64,000 bases of DNA, taken from Phycomyces nitens. Taxonomy: Eukaryota; Mucoromycota; Mucoromycetes; Mucorales; Phycomycetaceae. The stretch is from the NCBI GenBank assembly GCA_022702545.1, contig JAHRBC010000007.1, positions 2,852,001 to 2,916,000 of the forward strand, read 5' to 3'. How positions within the stretch are numbered: the stretch's first letter is position 1; each line of letters opens with the position of its first letter. Of this stretch, positions 30,393 through 41,589 are shown one piece after another. The notes under the pieces were generated by a model. That model was not told where the DNA came from. It searched no databases and saw only the letters and a program-made list of their open reading frames with translations. The translations under genes and the position numbers were made by a program.

Positions 30393-33248
30393 ATGAGATT
30401 TTTAGAGCTAGCCATAGAAGAAAATAGACGTATACCTACAACTTCGTTTTGCACAATACCTGAATCGGTTATTCATATCGACACACCCGAGAGAGTTACG
30501 TCGTTTAGACGCCAATACCCTCTGCCCGTAGTATATGAAGCCAGAATACAGGAAACAGTAGAAAATTGGTTAGCAAATGGTACAATCGAGATTGCCTCCA
30601 ACGATACGTCTTGGAATAGTCTGATTACACTGGCACCTAAAAAGGATGTGTTTGGCAACTACACGGATAGAAGACCGTGCTTAGACCCCAGACATATCAA
30701 TAAACTACTGAAGGAAGATAGATATCCCCTACCACTTATAAGGGACATCTTCCATACTCTCAAAGAGGCGGTTATATTCACCACCCTTGATTTGACGAGT
30801 GCTTTTCATCGTTTTGAGGTGTTCAAGGCAGACAGACCAAAGACAGCGTTCACCTTTAAAGGAAGACAGTACATGTTCCGCGGTTGTCCCTTCGGACTTA
30901 AGCCCATCTCATCTAAATTCCAGCGGGTTATGAACATTGCCTTCAAAGACATGCCGTTTGTTACGACGTTCGTTGATGACATCATAGTATTTTCTCACAA
31001 CATGAAAGAACACGCAACACATGTCAAAGCCGCAATAGAAAAACTCACTGAGGTTAATCTTATATTAAATCCAAAGAAGTGTCACTTTGCACAAAGAGCA
31101 GTTTTCCTACTTGGTTTTTGTGTATCAGAAAAAGGCATTTCCTTGGATTCAAGAAAAGTCAGCAACATTCAAGAGTGGCCTTTGCCGAGCACCGGAAAAG
31201 ACATACAACGTTTTTTGGGCGTCATAAACTACTTCAGAGAGCATATACCTAATGTATCTCTACTCACTGCCCCTCTGGATAAGCTTCGCAACGAGGGAGA
31301 TCTCACACCTCTATGGGCAAAAGAACAAGAAGATAGTTTCAACAACCTTAAAGCAATACTACTTAGGCTACCGATATTGTGTTACCCCAACCTGAAATAC
31401 CCATTCAGTGTGGCGACGGACGCATCTAACGTAGGCATAGGTGCTGTACTCTACCAAGTTATTAATGGAGAGACACGACATATAGGTTTTATGGCACGAG
31501 CCCTATCTAAAAGTGAAAGAAACTATTCTACTACTAAACGTGAGCTGCTAGCTGTCATATATGTGTTGAACAAGTTCCACACATACCTATGGGGTAATCC
31601 GTTTACGCTGTACACCGACCATAAAGCCTTCACATACATACATACACAAAAGATAGCCAATGCTATGATGATAAACTGGCTAGACACTATACTCGAATAT
31701 ACATTTGAGGTACTCCATCTTCCTGGTCTCAGCAACATCCTACCCGACCAATTATCACGCCTTTTTCCTACAGATAAAGAGCTGGAAGGGGGTAATGACT
31801 ATGCAGAAACTTGTAGCGGCCGAAAAATGGTCATAAATAGACAACAAACGCTAGTTAACAATAATTACGATGAAATGCTAACACCACCAGAAATTGAAAG
31901 AGAAGACCTTCTCACCAAAGCCCATGCTTTCGGACACTTTGGAGCAGACGCCATAACCAACTCACTTCATAATGAAGGCATACACTGGACAAACATACAT
32001 AGAGATGCCGTCAAGGTAGTACAAAGCTGTATAGAGTGCCAAAAGTATAACATAGCAAAGAAAGGTTATCATCCTCTAAGACCAATCCATGCGTATTTGC
32101 CATGCGATCATTGGGCTATAGACCTCGCCGGTCCTTTCACCACCTCACATAACAGTAATAACTACTTACTCATAATGGTAGACATTTGCACAAGATTTTG
32201 TGTATTACGTGCAATACCTGATAAGACACAGGACACCGTAGTGAACACTGTAATCAACGTCTTTTGTAATTTCGGATTCCCTAGATACCTACAATCAGAC
32301 AATGGCAAAGAGTTTGTAAACTCACTTATGAAGAAACTAGCTGAAGCATCTGGGTTTGACCACAGACTAGCCACGCCTTATCACCCTAGAGCAAACGGCG
32401 TCGCCAAGCGATGGGTACAGACATCAACGAACGCTATAAAGAAATGCATAAAAGGAGCAACCCGAGATTGGGACCTCTATGTGCCTAGTATACAACTAGC
32501 AATGAATGCCAAAGTAACAAAGCATAATGGAACGGCTCCTTACAACCTCATGTTCGCCAGAGCAATGAACGGTTTCAAAAGGTACGCCGATGATCCATCA
32601 GTTCCAGCTCTCACAGAAGACGAATTGCAAGAACGCATCAAAGACATGGCAGACGTTGTATTTCCGGCAATCGCTGAAAGAGCAAAAGCAATGACTAATG
32701 CACAAAAGGGCAAGTTTGATAATAAGTACAGGATGGTAAAATTCCCTGCTAATAGCCAAGTCATGATTAAAGAACTACAACGTGATAAACTGGAACCAGT
32801 ATACCAAGGTCCATATACTGTAGTCAGAGAGAAACAGGGAGGTTCTTACGTTCTCATGGATGAACAAGGACTGCTGATGCCCAGAGAATATCCACCATCA
32901 CAACTCAAATTAATTTCACAGGACAAACTCGTCTCACTTGATGAAGTCCAGAAAATCGGTAAAGAGTACTTTACAGTCAGAGCAATTGTAGCCCACAGAG
33001 AACTGTCCAAAGGAAAATACGAATATAGAGTTAGATGGGAAGGCTATGAAGAAAAGGATGATACATGGCAAGACCCAGAATCCTTTAGCAGCCCTAAACC
33101 TATCGCAGATTATTGGGATAGACTTGGCACAACACCAACAGACAAGACACCACTAAATCAGACACACACAGTTAATGCAACGTTCATTAGCAAACGCCGC
33201 AATACGCAGCATACACCTACACGCCGAAGCAAACGCACAAGACGCTAA
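30393..33248 (+). CDS. Ty3/gypsy Pol polyprotein (RT, RNase H, integrase, chromodomain)
   Basis: The 951-residue reading has RT motifs RRPCLDPRHIN, LTSAFHRF, GCPFGLKPISSKFQRVM and the intact palm FVDDIIVFS. RNase H follows (VATDASNVGIGAVLYQ, YTDHKAFTY), then the integrase H2C2 zinc motif (HAFGHFGAD ... CIECQ) and core (WAIDLAGPF, QSDNGKEFVN). A chromodomain lies near residues 858-911 (EYRVRWEGYEEKDDTWQD), which in this class steers integration to marked chromatin. At residue 672 (32406-32408) the integrase has Lys in NGVAKRW where Glu of the DDE triad is expected, so integration activity is doubtful. The Arg/Lys-rich tail ends at TAA. Confidence 0.93.
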   Translation: MRFLELAIEENRRIPTTSFCTIPESVIHIDTPERVTSFRRQYPLPVVYEARIQETVENWLANGTIEIASNDTSWNSLITLAPKKDVFGNYTDRRPCLDPRHINKLLKEDRYPLPLIRDIFHTLKEAVIFTTLDLTSAFHRFEVFKADRPKTAFTFKGRQYMFRGCPFGLKPISSKFQRVMNIAFKDMPFVTTFVDDIIVFSHNMKEHATHVKAAIEKLTEVNLILNPKKCHFAQRAVFLLGFCVSEKGISLDSRKVSNIQEWPLPSTGKDIQRFLGVINYFREHIPNVSLLTAPLDKLRNEGDLTPLWAKEQEDSFNNLKAILLRLPILCYPNLKYPFSVATDASNVGIGAVLYQVINGETRHIGFMARALSKSERNYSTTKRELLAVIYVLNKFHTYLWGNPFTLYTDHKAFTYIHTQKIANAMMINWLDTILEYTFEVLHLPGLSNILPDQLSRLFPTDKELEGGNDYAETCSGRKMVINRQQTLVNNNYDEMLTPPEIEREDLLTKAHAFGHFGADAITNSLHNEGIHWTNIHRDAVKVVQSCIECQKYNIAKKGYHPLRPIHAYLPCDHWAIDLAGPFTTSHNSNNYLLIMVDICTRFCVLRAIPDKTQDTVVNTVINVFCNFGFPRYLQSDNGKEFVNSLMKKLAEASGFDHRLATPYHPRANGVAKRWVQTSTNAIKKCIKGATRDWDLYVPSIQLAMNAKVTKHNGTAPYNLMFARAMNGFKRYADDPSVPALTEDELQERIKDMADVVFPAIAERAKAMTNAQKGKFDNKYRMVKFPANSQVMIKELQRDKLEPVYQGPYTVVREKQGGSYVLMDEQGLLMPREYPPSQLKLISQDKLVSLDEVQKIGKEYFTVRAIVAHRELSKGKYEYRVRWEGYEEKDDTWQDPESFSSPKPIADYWDRLGTTPTDKTPLNQTHTVNATFISKRRNTQHTPTRRSKRTRR

Positions 33249-33314
33249 CATGGTCCTTTCAGTTTAAAGTAGCTCAACCTCTGCAAAACGGTTATTCAAC
33301 CTGGAAGGGGGTAA

Positions 33315-33600
33315 TGTGGTATACACACCACAGTTGAGTGAAATACAGACTCCACAACCGATCTCTGGTTACTACTTGCTAATGACCCTGGCAAGTTAAC
33401 ATCTCAGGAGCAGTTACACACCAGGCACACGTACACTTCACACTGCTACAGTGATAACCAACCATTACACGACGGGGACTTTAATTACAAGGGAATTTGA
33501 ATAATAGTATATAAGCAATAATAATATTCTTTCTTCAATAAACAACACTCTCACAGTATTCTTATTTCCCTTAAGAGATACTAACAAACCATATACCTCA
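33315..33600 (+). repeat. 3' LTR of young Ty3/gypsy element
   Basis: Identical to the 5' LTR except for one C/T position at a CpG (here CACACGTAC). It ends with CA directly before the right GTTAG duplication. Confidence 0.95.
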
Positions 33601-33605
33601 GTTAG

Positions 33606-36188
33606 CTTGTCTAGTAAATCGTCTATGCGGGGTAATGGGAATTTATCTTTTTGGGTTACCACATTCAACTTCTTGTAGTTAATACAACATCAAAGAGATC
33701 CATTGGGTTTTGGTACAAGTATGGGAGGAGAACACCATGGACTGTTACTGGGCTGGATTACGCCCTTATCCAACATTGTAGCTACTTCCTCCTTCAAAGC
33801 TCGATTCTTGGCTGGAGATCGTTGGAAACTTGGTGAGACAATAGGCTGACTATCGCCAGTGTCAATATGATAGAATACCGGGGCCTTTGTAATTGTCTGT
33901 TGTGAGCTCTCATTGTATACACTTTTGTATCTTTCCAGTATTTCTTGTACGGTAGGTGGTATGCCTTTGAGGATCTTTGTGCTATCGGTTTTTACATTAG
34001 AAACAGGTTGTTGTATGATGATCTCTTTATTGCTCGGATCCAGAAGCAGATCATGTTGGATGAGCCAATCCATGCCTAAGATCAGATCTATGTTCTGCTT
34101 CTCGACAACTCGCATTTGCACCTCAAAACGCTTGCCTTTGACCATTACTTCTGTGATGGCCTCAGTCTCAGTTCTTTCTATTGTTTTATTGCCATACTTG
34201 ATGCACATGGGTTTTGCCGGCACAATATTCAGATAGAGATCCATAGCTATTTGTGTGCTGATAGATGATATCATCGAACCAGTGTCAACAAGTGCAGTTG
34301 TATTCTCATTCTGAATACTGATATCAATGACAAATTGAGGGTGGCTGTTACTGATGCTATCATTATTAACTGTTATGATTGCGCTATTCATAAACATCTT
34401 TTGGAACAAATGTGTCTCATATTTGTTGGTTTGGTCTGGGTTGTTGTCACTTGTATCTTCGACAATTGTTTGTCCATTGTTCTTGGGATTCCAGCAATCA
34501 ATGGCTCTGTGACCAGGTTTATTGCAGTTGTAACAGTCACCTGCGATCTTCTTTCTCTTACCTTTCCCTTTGTCTTTGTGGTTGGTTTTCTTATAACCCT
34601 TGCATCTTTTTTGAAATGGTTGAAACTTTTGGGTGTTAAGTTTGACACCTTCCATAGGGGTGGCAAAGTTGTCATTTGGTGTGGATGGTGTTGGTGTGGA
34701 CATTCCACCTGTAGCATTAGCAAGTGTATATATCTGTCCAATAGCTGACTTGTCCGCCCTTTCCATGGCAATGGCATATGCAATAGCTTCCTTAACCGTG
34801 GTTGGGTTGCTGCATGATACTTCTTTACAGACTTCCGGGTGTACACGCTCATAGAACAAATGCAATTGTATGGTGTATTTCATGGTGGGGTCAATACGTT
34901 CAATTGTTTCTTGAAACGTTTGTCTATATGTCAACATACTCTCCTTCCCCTGAGCCATTCCTGTCAATTTTGTGAGGGCCATTAACGACGCATCTCCTGC
35001 ACTGAAGTACACTGTAAACTCTTTTTTCAATTTGGCAAAATTAGATTGCATGTACTCAGATTGACATTCCCACCAACTGGTGGCCGTTCCTCGCATTGAC
35101 ATCATAAACTCGCTGCATTTTTCTTTGTCAGTCCATTGAAAATATTTGGCAGCCCTGTCAAAAGCTTTCACAAAGGAATATGGGTCTTCTTCTATTGTAC
35201 CACTGAAGATGGGTACATCTGTCCTGATGTGACTGCGCCTTTCTACCGGGTTAGCTCTGAGAGCATTCTGTTAAACTTTTAACGTATCCCTCATGGAGTC
35301 TTCCATCTCCTTCAATTGCCTCTCTTTGTTATTTGTCTGTACTGAAGCATACGACAATGCTCCTGATATATCAGGTCGACTGTGTCTAGGTATGCATGGA
35401 GGTATCTGTGGACTGGGCTCAGACAGTGACGCAAATGATTTTTGTGTGATGTTTACATCATTAAAAACCAAACTGTGTTCCTGTCCACCTAATTGTAGTG
35501 TTGGAGTGCGTTCCAGACTCTCATACATCTGGTGCATGTTCACCTGTATTTGATTCAATTACATCTGGTGTCTCTGTTCCTGAAACTCCAAATGACGCTC
35601 TACATTTTCTTGTGCTTTTTTCAGTTCCATGGATGCACTGATGAGTTTGGCTTCCTCCTCCCTTATCCACTTTTCTTTGAGTTCCAACTCATTCCATTTT
35701 TGCCATTCATGTTCAAGCTTGTGTGTCTGGGCCTCCATTTGTTGGGCCAGCTCTTCGTCAGCTCTTTGCCGAAGGATTTGATCATACTTTTGTTGCCAAG
35801 CTTCGACTTCATGTTTCATTTTTTCTTCTTTTTCTCTTCGCTGCTCATTTACCTGTCGAGCCAATTCTTCATCTGCTTGTCTCCAAAGTTCTTGGTCATA
35901 TTTCGTCTTCCATTCCAAAACTTCTTGTGCCATCTTTTCTTCTTTTTCTTGCTGCCATGTTGCAGCCTGTTGGCTTATTAAAGTTTGGTGGTGTTCGAGC
36001 TCTTCTTGGTACCGATTTTCTCTCATAGCAAGCTCTTGTTGCATTTGCTGAACAAAGTAATTTGGTCCATTTTGCTCAGTGTATTCATCTCCTCCTTCCC
36101 AAGAGGTAGAGGGCATGGGGTCAGAACCGCTAGCCCAGGGATTGACATTATTGATATGTCTGGGGAAATGCATGGGATTCATTTTCAC
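33606..36188 (-). pseudogene. Gag-protease-RT start of the old Ty3/gypsy element
   Basis: One frame runs from ATG 36188 and is broken by TAA at 35561-35559, TAA at 35273-35271 and TGA at 33692-33690. The first 200 residues are a Gln/Glu-rich coiled coil. The gag core follows (TATSWWECQSEYMQ, FKKEF-like repeats) with a CCHC zinc knuckle, CYNCNKPGHRAIDC. The protease has ALVDTGSMIS and LILGMDWL. The RT start reads SNSPWCSPPILVPKPNGSL and then TGA, where related elements have Arg, followed by CINYKKLN and [13 protein letters not shown] up to the insertion point of the young element. Confidence 0.85.
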
Positions 36189-36215
36189 GCCAATATAAGC
36201 TTCTCCACCAATGTA

Positions 36216-39200
36216 ATAGTTGCTATATTTGAATAACCTCTGACTTTATTGTAATTGATAGTTGTGATAAGAAATAGTATTGGGATAAATCTATATATGG
36301 AAATAGGCCTTACTGTCACAGTATGGTTTCACAATTGCCTTAGTAAAGAACTCTTGTAACTTTTTTTTGTATCTTTGGGCAAATAGCTACACACCAGGAA
36401 GTGAAGAGCAATGGGGATCTAATCTTCCTACTCTCGAATAGGAAACGGTGGTTGAGACTTGATGATCTGGTTGGTAATGAGGTGAAAAACAGTCTTGCTA
36501 AAAGTCTTGGTGGGGTAGTGTGTAGCAGATGTAGGATGTTTTTTGTTCTTAACCCAGAGTGACTGGTTACTTTTTTGTTAGTCGGACAAAGTACAATGCA
36601 TTTACCAACGTAAAAATTAGGAGCAGCTTTAGAATTCTTGATAGACACCCAGGTATCTCTATGAAATTCTGTTTGGAGTAAACTAACTGAAAAGAAATGG
36701 TTTTATTGTGAGTCTCGGAGACTCTGTTACCTTTGTTACTTTATGTACCTATTGGCCTAATTTGGATAATTGTGAGCTTGTCTACTTTATATTCTATAGA
36801 CAGACCTCTCAGGTCTGAACAAGAATAATAGACTCACTATTCTACTTTATAATTTATAAATCCAAACCACATTTCTAATTATTCACTTGTTTTCAACAAA
36901 ACAGCGACTCTTGGGTACCGGATAACGCATTATTTCGAAACTCCACCATCATATAATAAATAGTAATTTTTTTGTAAAAGATGGTTTATTATCCCTACAC
37001 AGATGGTAAAATATACTACTTGAAAGCAAGTACACTAATACTCTTTGTTAAAAGAATTGATGAACTATGTCACAAATATATACAATGGAATGCAATTATG
37101 ATATTTTTTTTCTTGCATTTACCAAACGAATACTCCAAATATATGAAAACTTTTCAAAAAAAATGTTTCAATTACAAACCTCATATAGGGTTACAAATTA
37201 TATCATGCATATATCAACAAAAAGAAAACTTTTACATGCAAGTACTTTATACATTGGCATTTCACAGATCAAGTCAAAGCAAAACTGTTTTATATTTTTG
37301 TTTTCCTATGGCACCACATCTACAAACAGATTCAAAACATTTGTGTTTTTGACACACCAAGCTATTCGATAAAAAGGATTCAAACCAAAGTATATTAGAA
37401 ATCATATCCAAACAATGTAATAAAAAAAAGAATGTTTTGTATATAGCTAGTATTATTTTATATTTGTATGCTTAAAGGGATATTTTGGTCGCCCAAGAAA
37501 AATAATCAGTAGATTATCCCAATATTTGAAAATCAAAAAGAGTCCCTCTCTCTTTTTTTAATATACCTTATATTTTAAACTACCATATTTTGGTGATGCA
37601 AGCATATCTTGAAATGAGTTCTTTTAATTCTTATGACTATTCTATAGCCAAATTATAGAATTATTTAAAAACAAAAACAAATTACAGACACATTTGAACT
37701 GGTTTTCCAACACATATTGATTTTGTGCTTGTCCTCATTTAATAAATCTTGCTCTAGAAAATAATTGCAAATTGATCATAGAGAGCGGTCTTTAGATATT
37801 AAAAGTTGAAAACCAAGTAGTCGAGTGGACTTTGAGGACAGCCGAAATGTCTAGATAAACATGAATCCCAAGTTTCTGGGAATCACTTTAAGGGTGTTAA
37901 GAGAGCTTGGTTTCAAGCCTACCCAAAAGATGTCAAACTACCATTGATGCAAATAATAATACTACAAAGTATTAAAACTAAATGGTTCAAAGGATTATAA
38001 AAAGTAAAAATGCTCACTAACTTATTCTATAGTAATCAGAGCTCTGGAACTGGTATTCTTGGCATACTTTTTTTTTGTTTGAAATAAATAAATAAAAATC
38101 AACTATACACCTTTTTTTTTGGAATCATGCGGAAACTAAAGGTTTGGGCACTTTTTTTTTCTTCCGTTTGGTATATGCCAACTATAGACAGAATACAGAA
38201 AATAATGTCAGTTATACCTTTATATGATAAAGCATGTAGTAAAGTGCCTTTACGTCTTTAAATAAGCTATTGATATAGTCTGTTCCTATATATATATATA
38301 TATTTGTCTTTTAAACCTACAAAAACCATCAGCGCAGGACCTCTAGATATGAAATACAATTTTTTTAATAAATGTATATTGGATAGGTTTTTAATGATTA
38401 TTTTTATAATACTATCATTATAGCTGCCAGTACGAGATATCTGTACATGCAAGCAAAGAGCAAGATATAAAAGTTTTATATAATTTGTAAGATGAACCCT
38501 TGCCCAATATATATATAAAATTGGGCAATTTCCTCTTTGTCTACGCTAGACTTTGAGATATGCGAGGACGACTAGGCGCATCAGAACTTATCCTAATTTA
38601 AAAACCAAAGGCTACCTTGGCAAATAAAAGGTCGATATTATTCTCTCTTTTGCACTAGAAACTTAATTAAATAGTAAAGATGCCTCCAGCATATAAGTAT
38701 TATCCAAAAGAAAAAGTGTTGTTTCATTTTGTGTCCCTTGAAATGTCTGTATTTACAGTATACACTGGTTCTTTATCTTTGGTGATTGTTTTCCTACACG
38801 ACTTGGTGCCAAGAAAGGTGTCCTGGACCATAGAGAAGTACCGAAGCAATAAGGCTTGAATGGTTACTTAATTTCTTGAAATTCTCCAACTTTCCATCCT
38901 TTTTTATTTATTTTGTTTGATTCTTTCTATCCATTTCACTCGCTTTATTCCTGTGCTCTATAACACAAGTCCATATTGATGGCAGGTCAATAAAATACCA
39001 AAAAGGAAAAAGTATATTGCATAAACGTCTTTTGATGTCTTGATCTTGTAATGAAATGAAATGATAAATCTCGGTACAAATCTTTAGAATTGAGTATCAT
39101 ATACCTTTGTTTAATCTACACCAGTATAGGCTCCACTGCCCACAATTTCTATAGTGCTTACACATTCACCCCCATGCGTTTGCACCAGTATCCTAATATT

Positions 39201-39726
39201 TGCATGTTTTACATCTCTACAACCATTGTCATGGTCATGTCTGACATGTAAAACGCTCTTTTTTTGTCACTCTATGCTTTTAATCTCCATACACGCCTTG
39301 TTTCCTCCTCTTAAATGATATGGCAAGAAATCAACATTTTGTTTATATTGGCGCGTGCCGCTTTTTTTGAAAATAAATAAATCAATCAATAGCTCCAAAA
39401 TTGCTGAGCAAATCCTTGAGAAGACGTATAGGAAGTTCTGGACCTTGGTCATTGTCATTTTAATCATGTCCATTGATCCCAAAAAAATATATATAAAAAA
39501 AAAAAGACTGACTGCGGCTTGTGCTTCGTCAAGGTTACTCTATACATCAAATTGTATTCATATGTGTGTAACTCACAGTAAAAAAAACTATATACCCACA
39601 CAGATTACACATATATTTTTGGATACTCCTATAATTAGTATATAGGGAACCTACCTCTTTAAATTCCTCGTCCAGTTTCTCACTCTTTCTCTCTTTGACG
39701 ACCCATTTTATCGTGTTCCAATTGAC
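36216..39726. other. AT-rich region, probable LTR remnant then gene-free DNA
   Basis: The first several hundred bases probably include the 5' LTR of the old Ty3/gypsy element (a TATA-like TATATATGG near 36292), but its far end is not defined. Beyond about 36950 only short frames of biased composition occur (for example 36981-37352), without recognisable motifs. A perfect 9-base-stem hairpin, TTGCCCAAT/ATTGGGCAA, lies at 38500-38528. No tRNA is supported. Confidence 0.5.
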
Positions 39727-41221
39727 ATGGCCATATCAAATTTTCCACTCGAGATTCTTACAAAGATCGCCGAGTACCTAGACACCCCAGACAGGTTCGC
39801 GTGTACCCTAACTTGCAGGGGATGGAGATACTCGTTTCAAGAGGCTCTCTGGCGAAACATCCATGTCAATTCCATGATAAACCTCGAAAATATTTGCAAG
39901 GCCATTGAAAGCACCCGCAAGACCCCCTTCTCCTATGGTCAACTGGTCCAGACTCTGCGGATGGACGGATACTGCGCAATACCAAGATGGCACCAACTCG
40001 AGTTCTTTCGATCGGTTCCAAACTTGAAGCACATTGATTTTGGACACATGCGCTTCCAGGAAATCAATCCTGAAATGATACTAAAAAGCAAGACCTGGCG
40101 ATCGTTGGAAAGCCTTCGGTTTGAAATACATGGCAGAAAAAGAAACGTACCGACCCACGAACTGATCCAGATCCTTGTGACCTGTCGAAAGCTAAAAAAG
40201 CTCGAGATCTTTCAAACCGAATGGGACAATTCGGCTCGACTCAGCTTGAAGAACCTCAACTATCTCCACCTAAGCATCCCTGGCCTGTCATCAATCAAGG
40301 CCTGTATTACGCTCCCAAGAGTCTATTTTGATGGCCAGCATAACATTTCGTCCACCATGCCAGCGACGTCTCTAACCAATCTGGATTTCAAACTGTATGA
40401 ATGGGATCCCTTGTGGATTTACTATTTTGGCTTCAAGTACCCAAACCTGAGAACTCTCAAATTGGATCTCTCGAATATACAAGATCAATGGGTTGGCCAT
40501 GATGCAATGCAACGATTGGAATCCGTGCTTCTTTCAAACACAAATGCCTTTAGGAATCTAGAGAGAGTTGACTTTAAAACCTATAGCATGTCGAAAAGTA
40601 GACATCTTATTTTCTGGGATGTGCTTTGTTCATTGCACGTCCCACTCAAGCACATTTACTACAAGTCAAAGTACAGCAATTGCACAGCCTATGTGCTAGA
40701 AACAGTTATTAGCAATCTAACGAGATCGTTTTCAAACACTCTTGAAACGCTTTTGGTCCAAGCAGACGTGTTTATCAATACCAAGCCCATCGTCAACCTC
40801 GAATTCCCCCCCTGTCCACAGCTTGTTGACCTCGAAATTAATGAATGTGGAATATCTATTGCACTCGACAATCTTTTGGATGCCTGCCCTGCTCTAAGGT
40901 GGTTTAGATTCTCCAACGGGCGGCTGGGTGTTGGTGCAGATAGAAACATGGAGCCAAAGGAACATGCACTCTGGAGACTTGAGCTGGCTACCACCATCAC
41001 CTGCTCTTCCACACTCAACTATCTGTCATTCAGGTGCAGAAAGCTAGAATACATGAGTCTAGATGGTGCAGATATTAGAGGACATGTTTCTGAAAACACC
41101 AGAGGCATGTGTCTTGACATGTCATACTCTCGCTTCAAGCTACTTCAACTCAACAATCTCGAATACCATTCATCCAAAGAGAGTACGAACAAGGTTACTA
41201 GCGTCAATATCATGGTCCTTT

Positions 41222-41252
<31 letters not shown>

Positions 41253-41589
41253 TCAGTTCCAATCCAACATACTTCTCCAGCCAGACAATAAACAAGATGT
41301 GGACCACTTGGGCTGGTTCCATACATTCAACAGGTATTACAATGAGCCAGAAACCAGACAGCTTTCAGACAAGGAAGTCGACATGGTCTTGAAATACTAC
41401 CAGTCATTTCCGTCAATAGGCAGCAACATACCATCAGAAGCCAAAAGATCTTTTAGTGGATGGGTTTCTAAAAAGTTTTGGGAAGAAGATCTTGGGAGGG
41501 GTTATGTGGAATGGAAATGCGGGCACATTTCAAAGTATTCTATTCCTTCAGTCACAGGCCAAAAATTGCCCTGGAAAAAAGTGCTTTAA
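39727..41589 (+). CDS. F-box protein with C-terminal repeat-like region
   Basis: The single-exon protein has 620 residues. It opens with an F-box (residues about 4-50: FPLEILTKIAEYLDTPDRFA, LTCRGW, LWRNIHV), which would bind Skp1 in an SCF ubiquitin ligase. The rest resembles the irregular leucine-rich repeats of the many Mucoromycota F-box proteins (repeated NLxxLDF, LKxLEIF, CPxLxxLEI patterns) and presumably selects the substrate. A run of Ser-Gln pairs around residues 499-509 is encoded by a (CAGTCC)n tract. The substrate is unknown. The gene stands alone, with about 3 kb of gene-free DNA on each side. Confidence 0.8.
41221..41262 (+). repeat. (CAGTCC)n coding microsatellite in the F-box gene
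   Basis: About six repeats of CAGTCC/CAGTCT encode alternating Ser and Gln. Length changes in steps of six bases would keep the frame. Confidence 0.85.

Larger units (their letters stand above)
29044..33600 (+). mobile_element. Young chromodomain Ty3/gypsy retrotransposon
   Basis: Two 286-base LTRs (29044-29329, 33315-33600) begin TGTGGTATAC, end ATACCTCA and differ at a single base (CACATGTAC versus CACACGTAC). The flanks are GTTAG at 29039-29043 and 33601-33605. A purine tract GGAAGGGGGTAA precedes the right LTR. The insertion splits the reverse transcriptase of the older minus-strand element. The interior encodes protease, reverse transcriptase, RNase H, integrase and a chromodomain, but only about 400 bases remain where gag should be. 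Confidence 0.96.
27255..36215 (-). mobile_element. Old, decayed Ty3/gypsy retrotransposon interrupted by two later insertions
   Basis: Reading on the minus strand from about 36188, the order is coiled-coil gag leader, gag with zinc knuckle, protease, reverse transcriptase (split by the young element at 29044-33600), RNase H (split from the integrase part by the solo LTR at 27806-28083) and integrase zinc finger. Homology fades near 27255, inside the integrase core. Upstream of gag, TGGTGGAGAAGC (minus strand, near 36209) resembles an initiator-Met tRNA primer site and would place a 5' LTR to its right; I could not fix the LTR limits. No 3' LTR is seen. Confidence 0.8.

Noticed and set aside
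2..33692. Reassignment of TGA to arginine, suggested by the many TGA codons at Arg positions in transposons
   Set aside because: TGA ends a host gene (the 705-residue membrane protein), the intact A genes avoid it, and each TGA is explained by one CpG transition.
36981..37352. 123-residue open frame in AT-rich DNA after the old retrotransposon
   Set aside because: No recognisable motif, an overlapping frame of similar length is also open, and composition is that of the surrounding DNA.
37812..37920. tRNA-like stretch: TAGTCGAGTGG resembling a class II A box and GGTTTCAAGCC resembling a B box
   Set aside because: The would-be T arm has only a four-base loop, the acceptor ends do not pair, and the B box has an extra base. 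It is at best a chance match.
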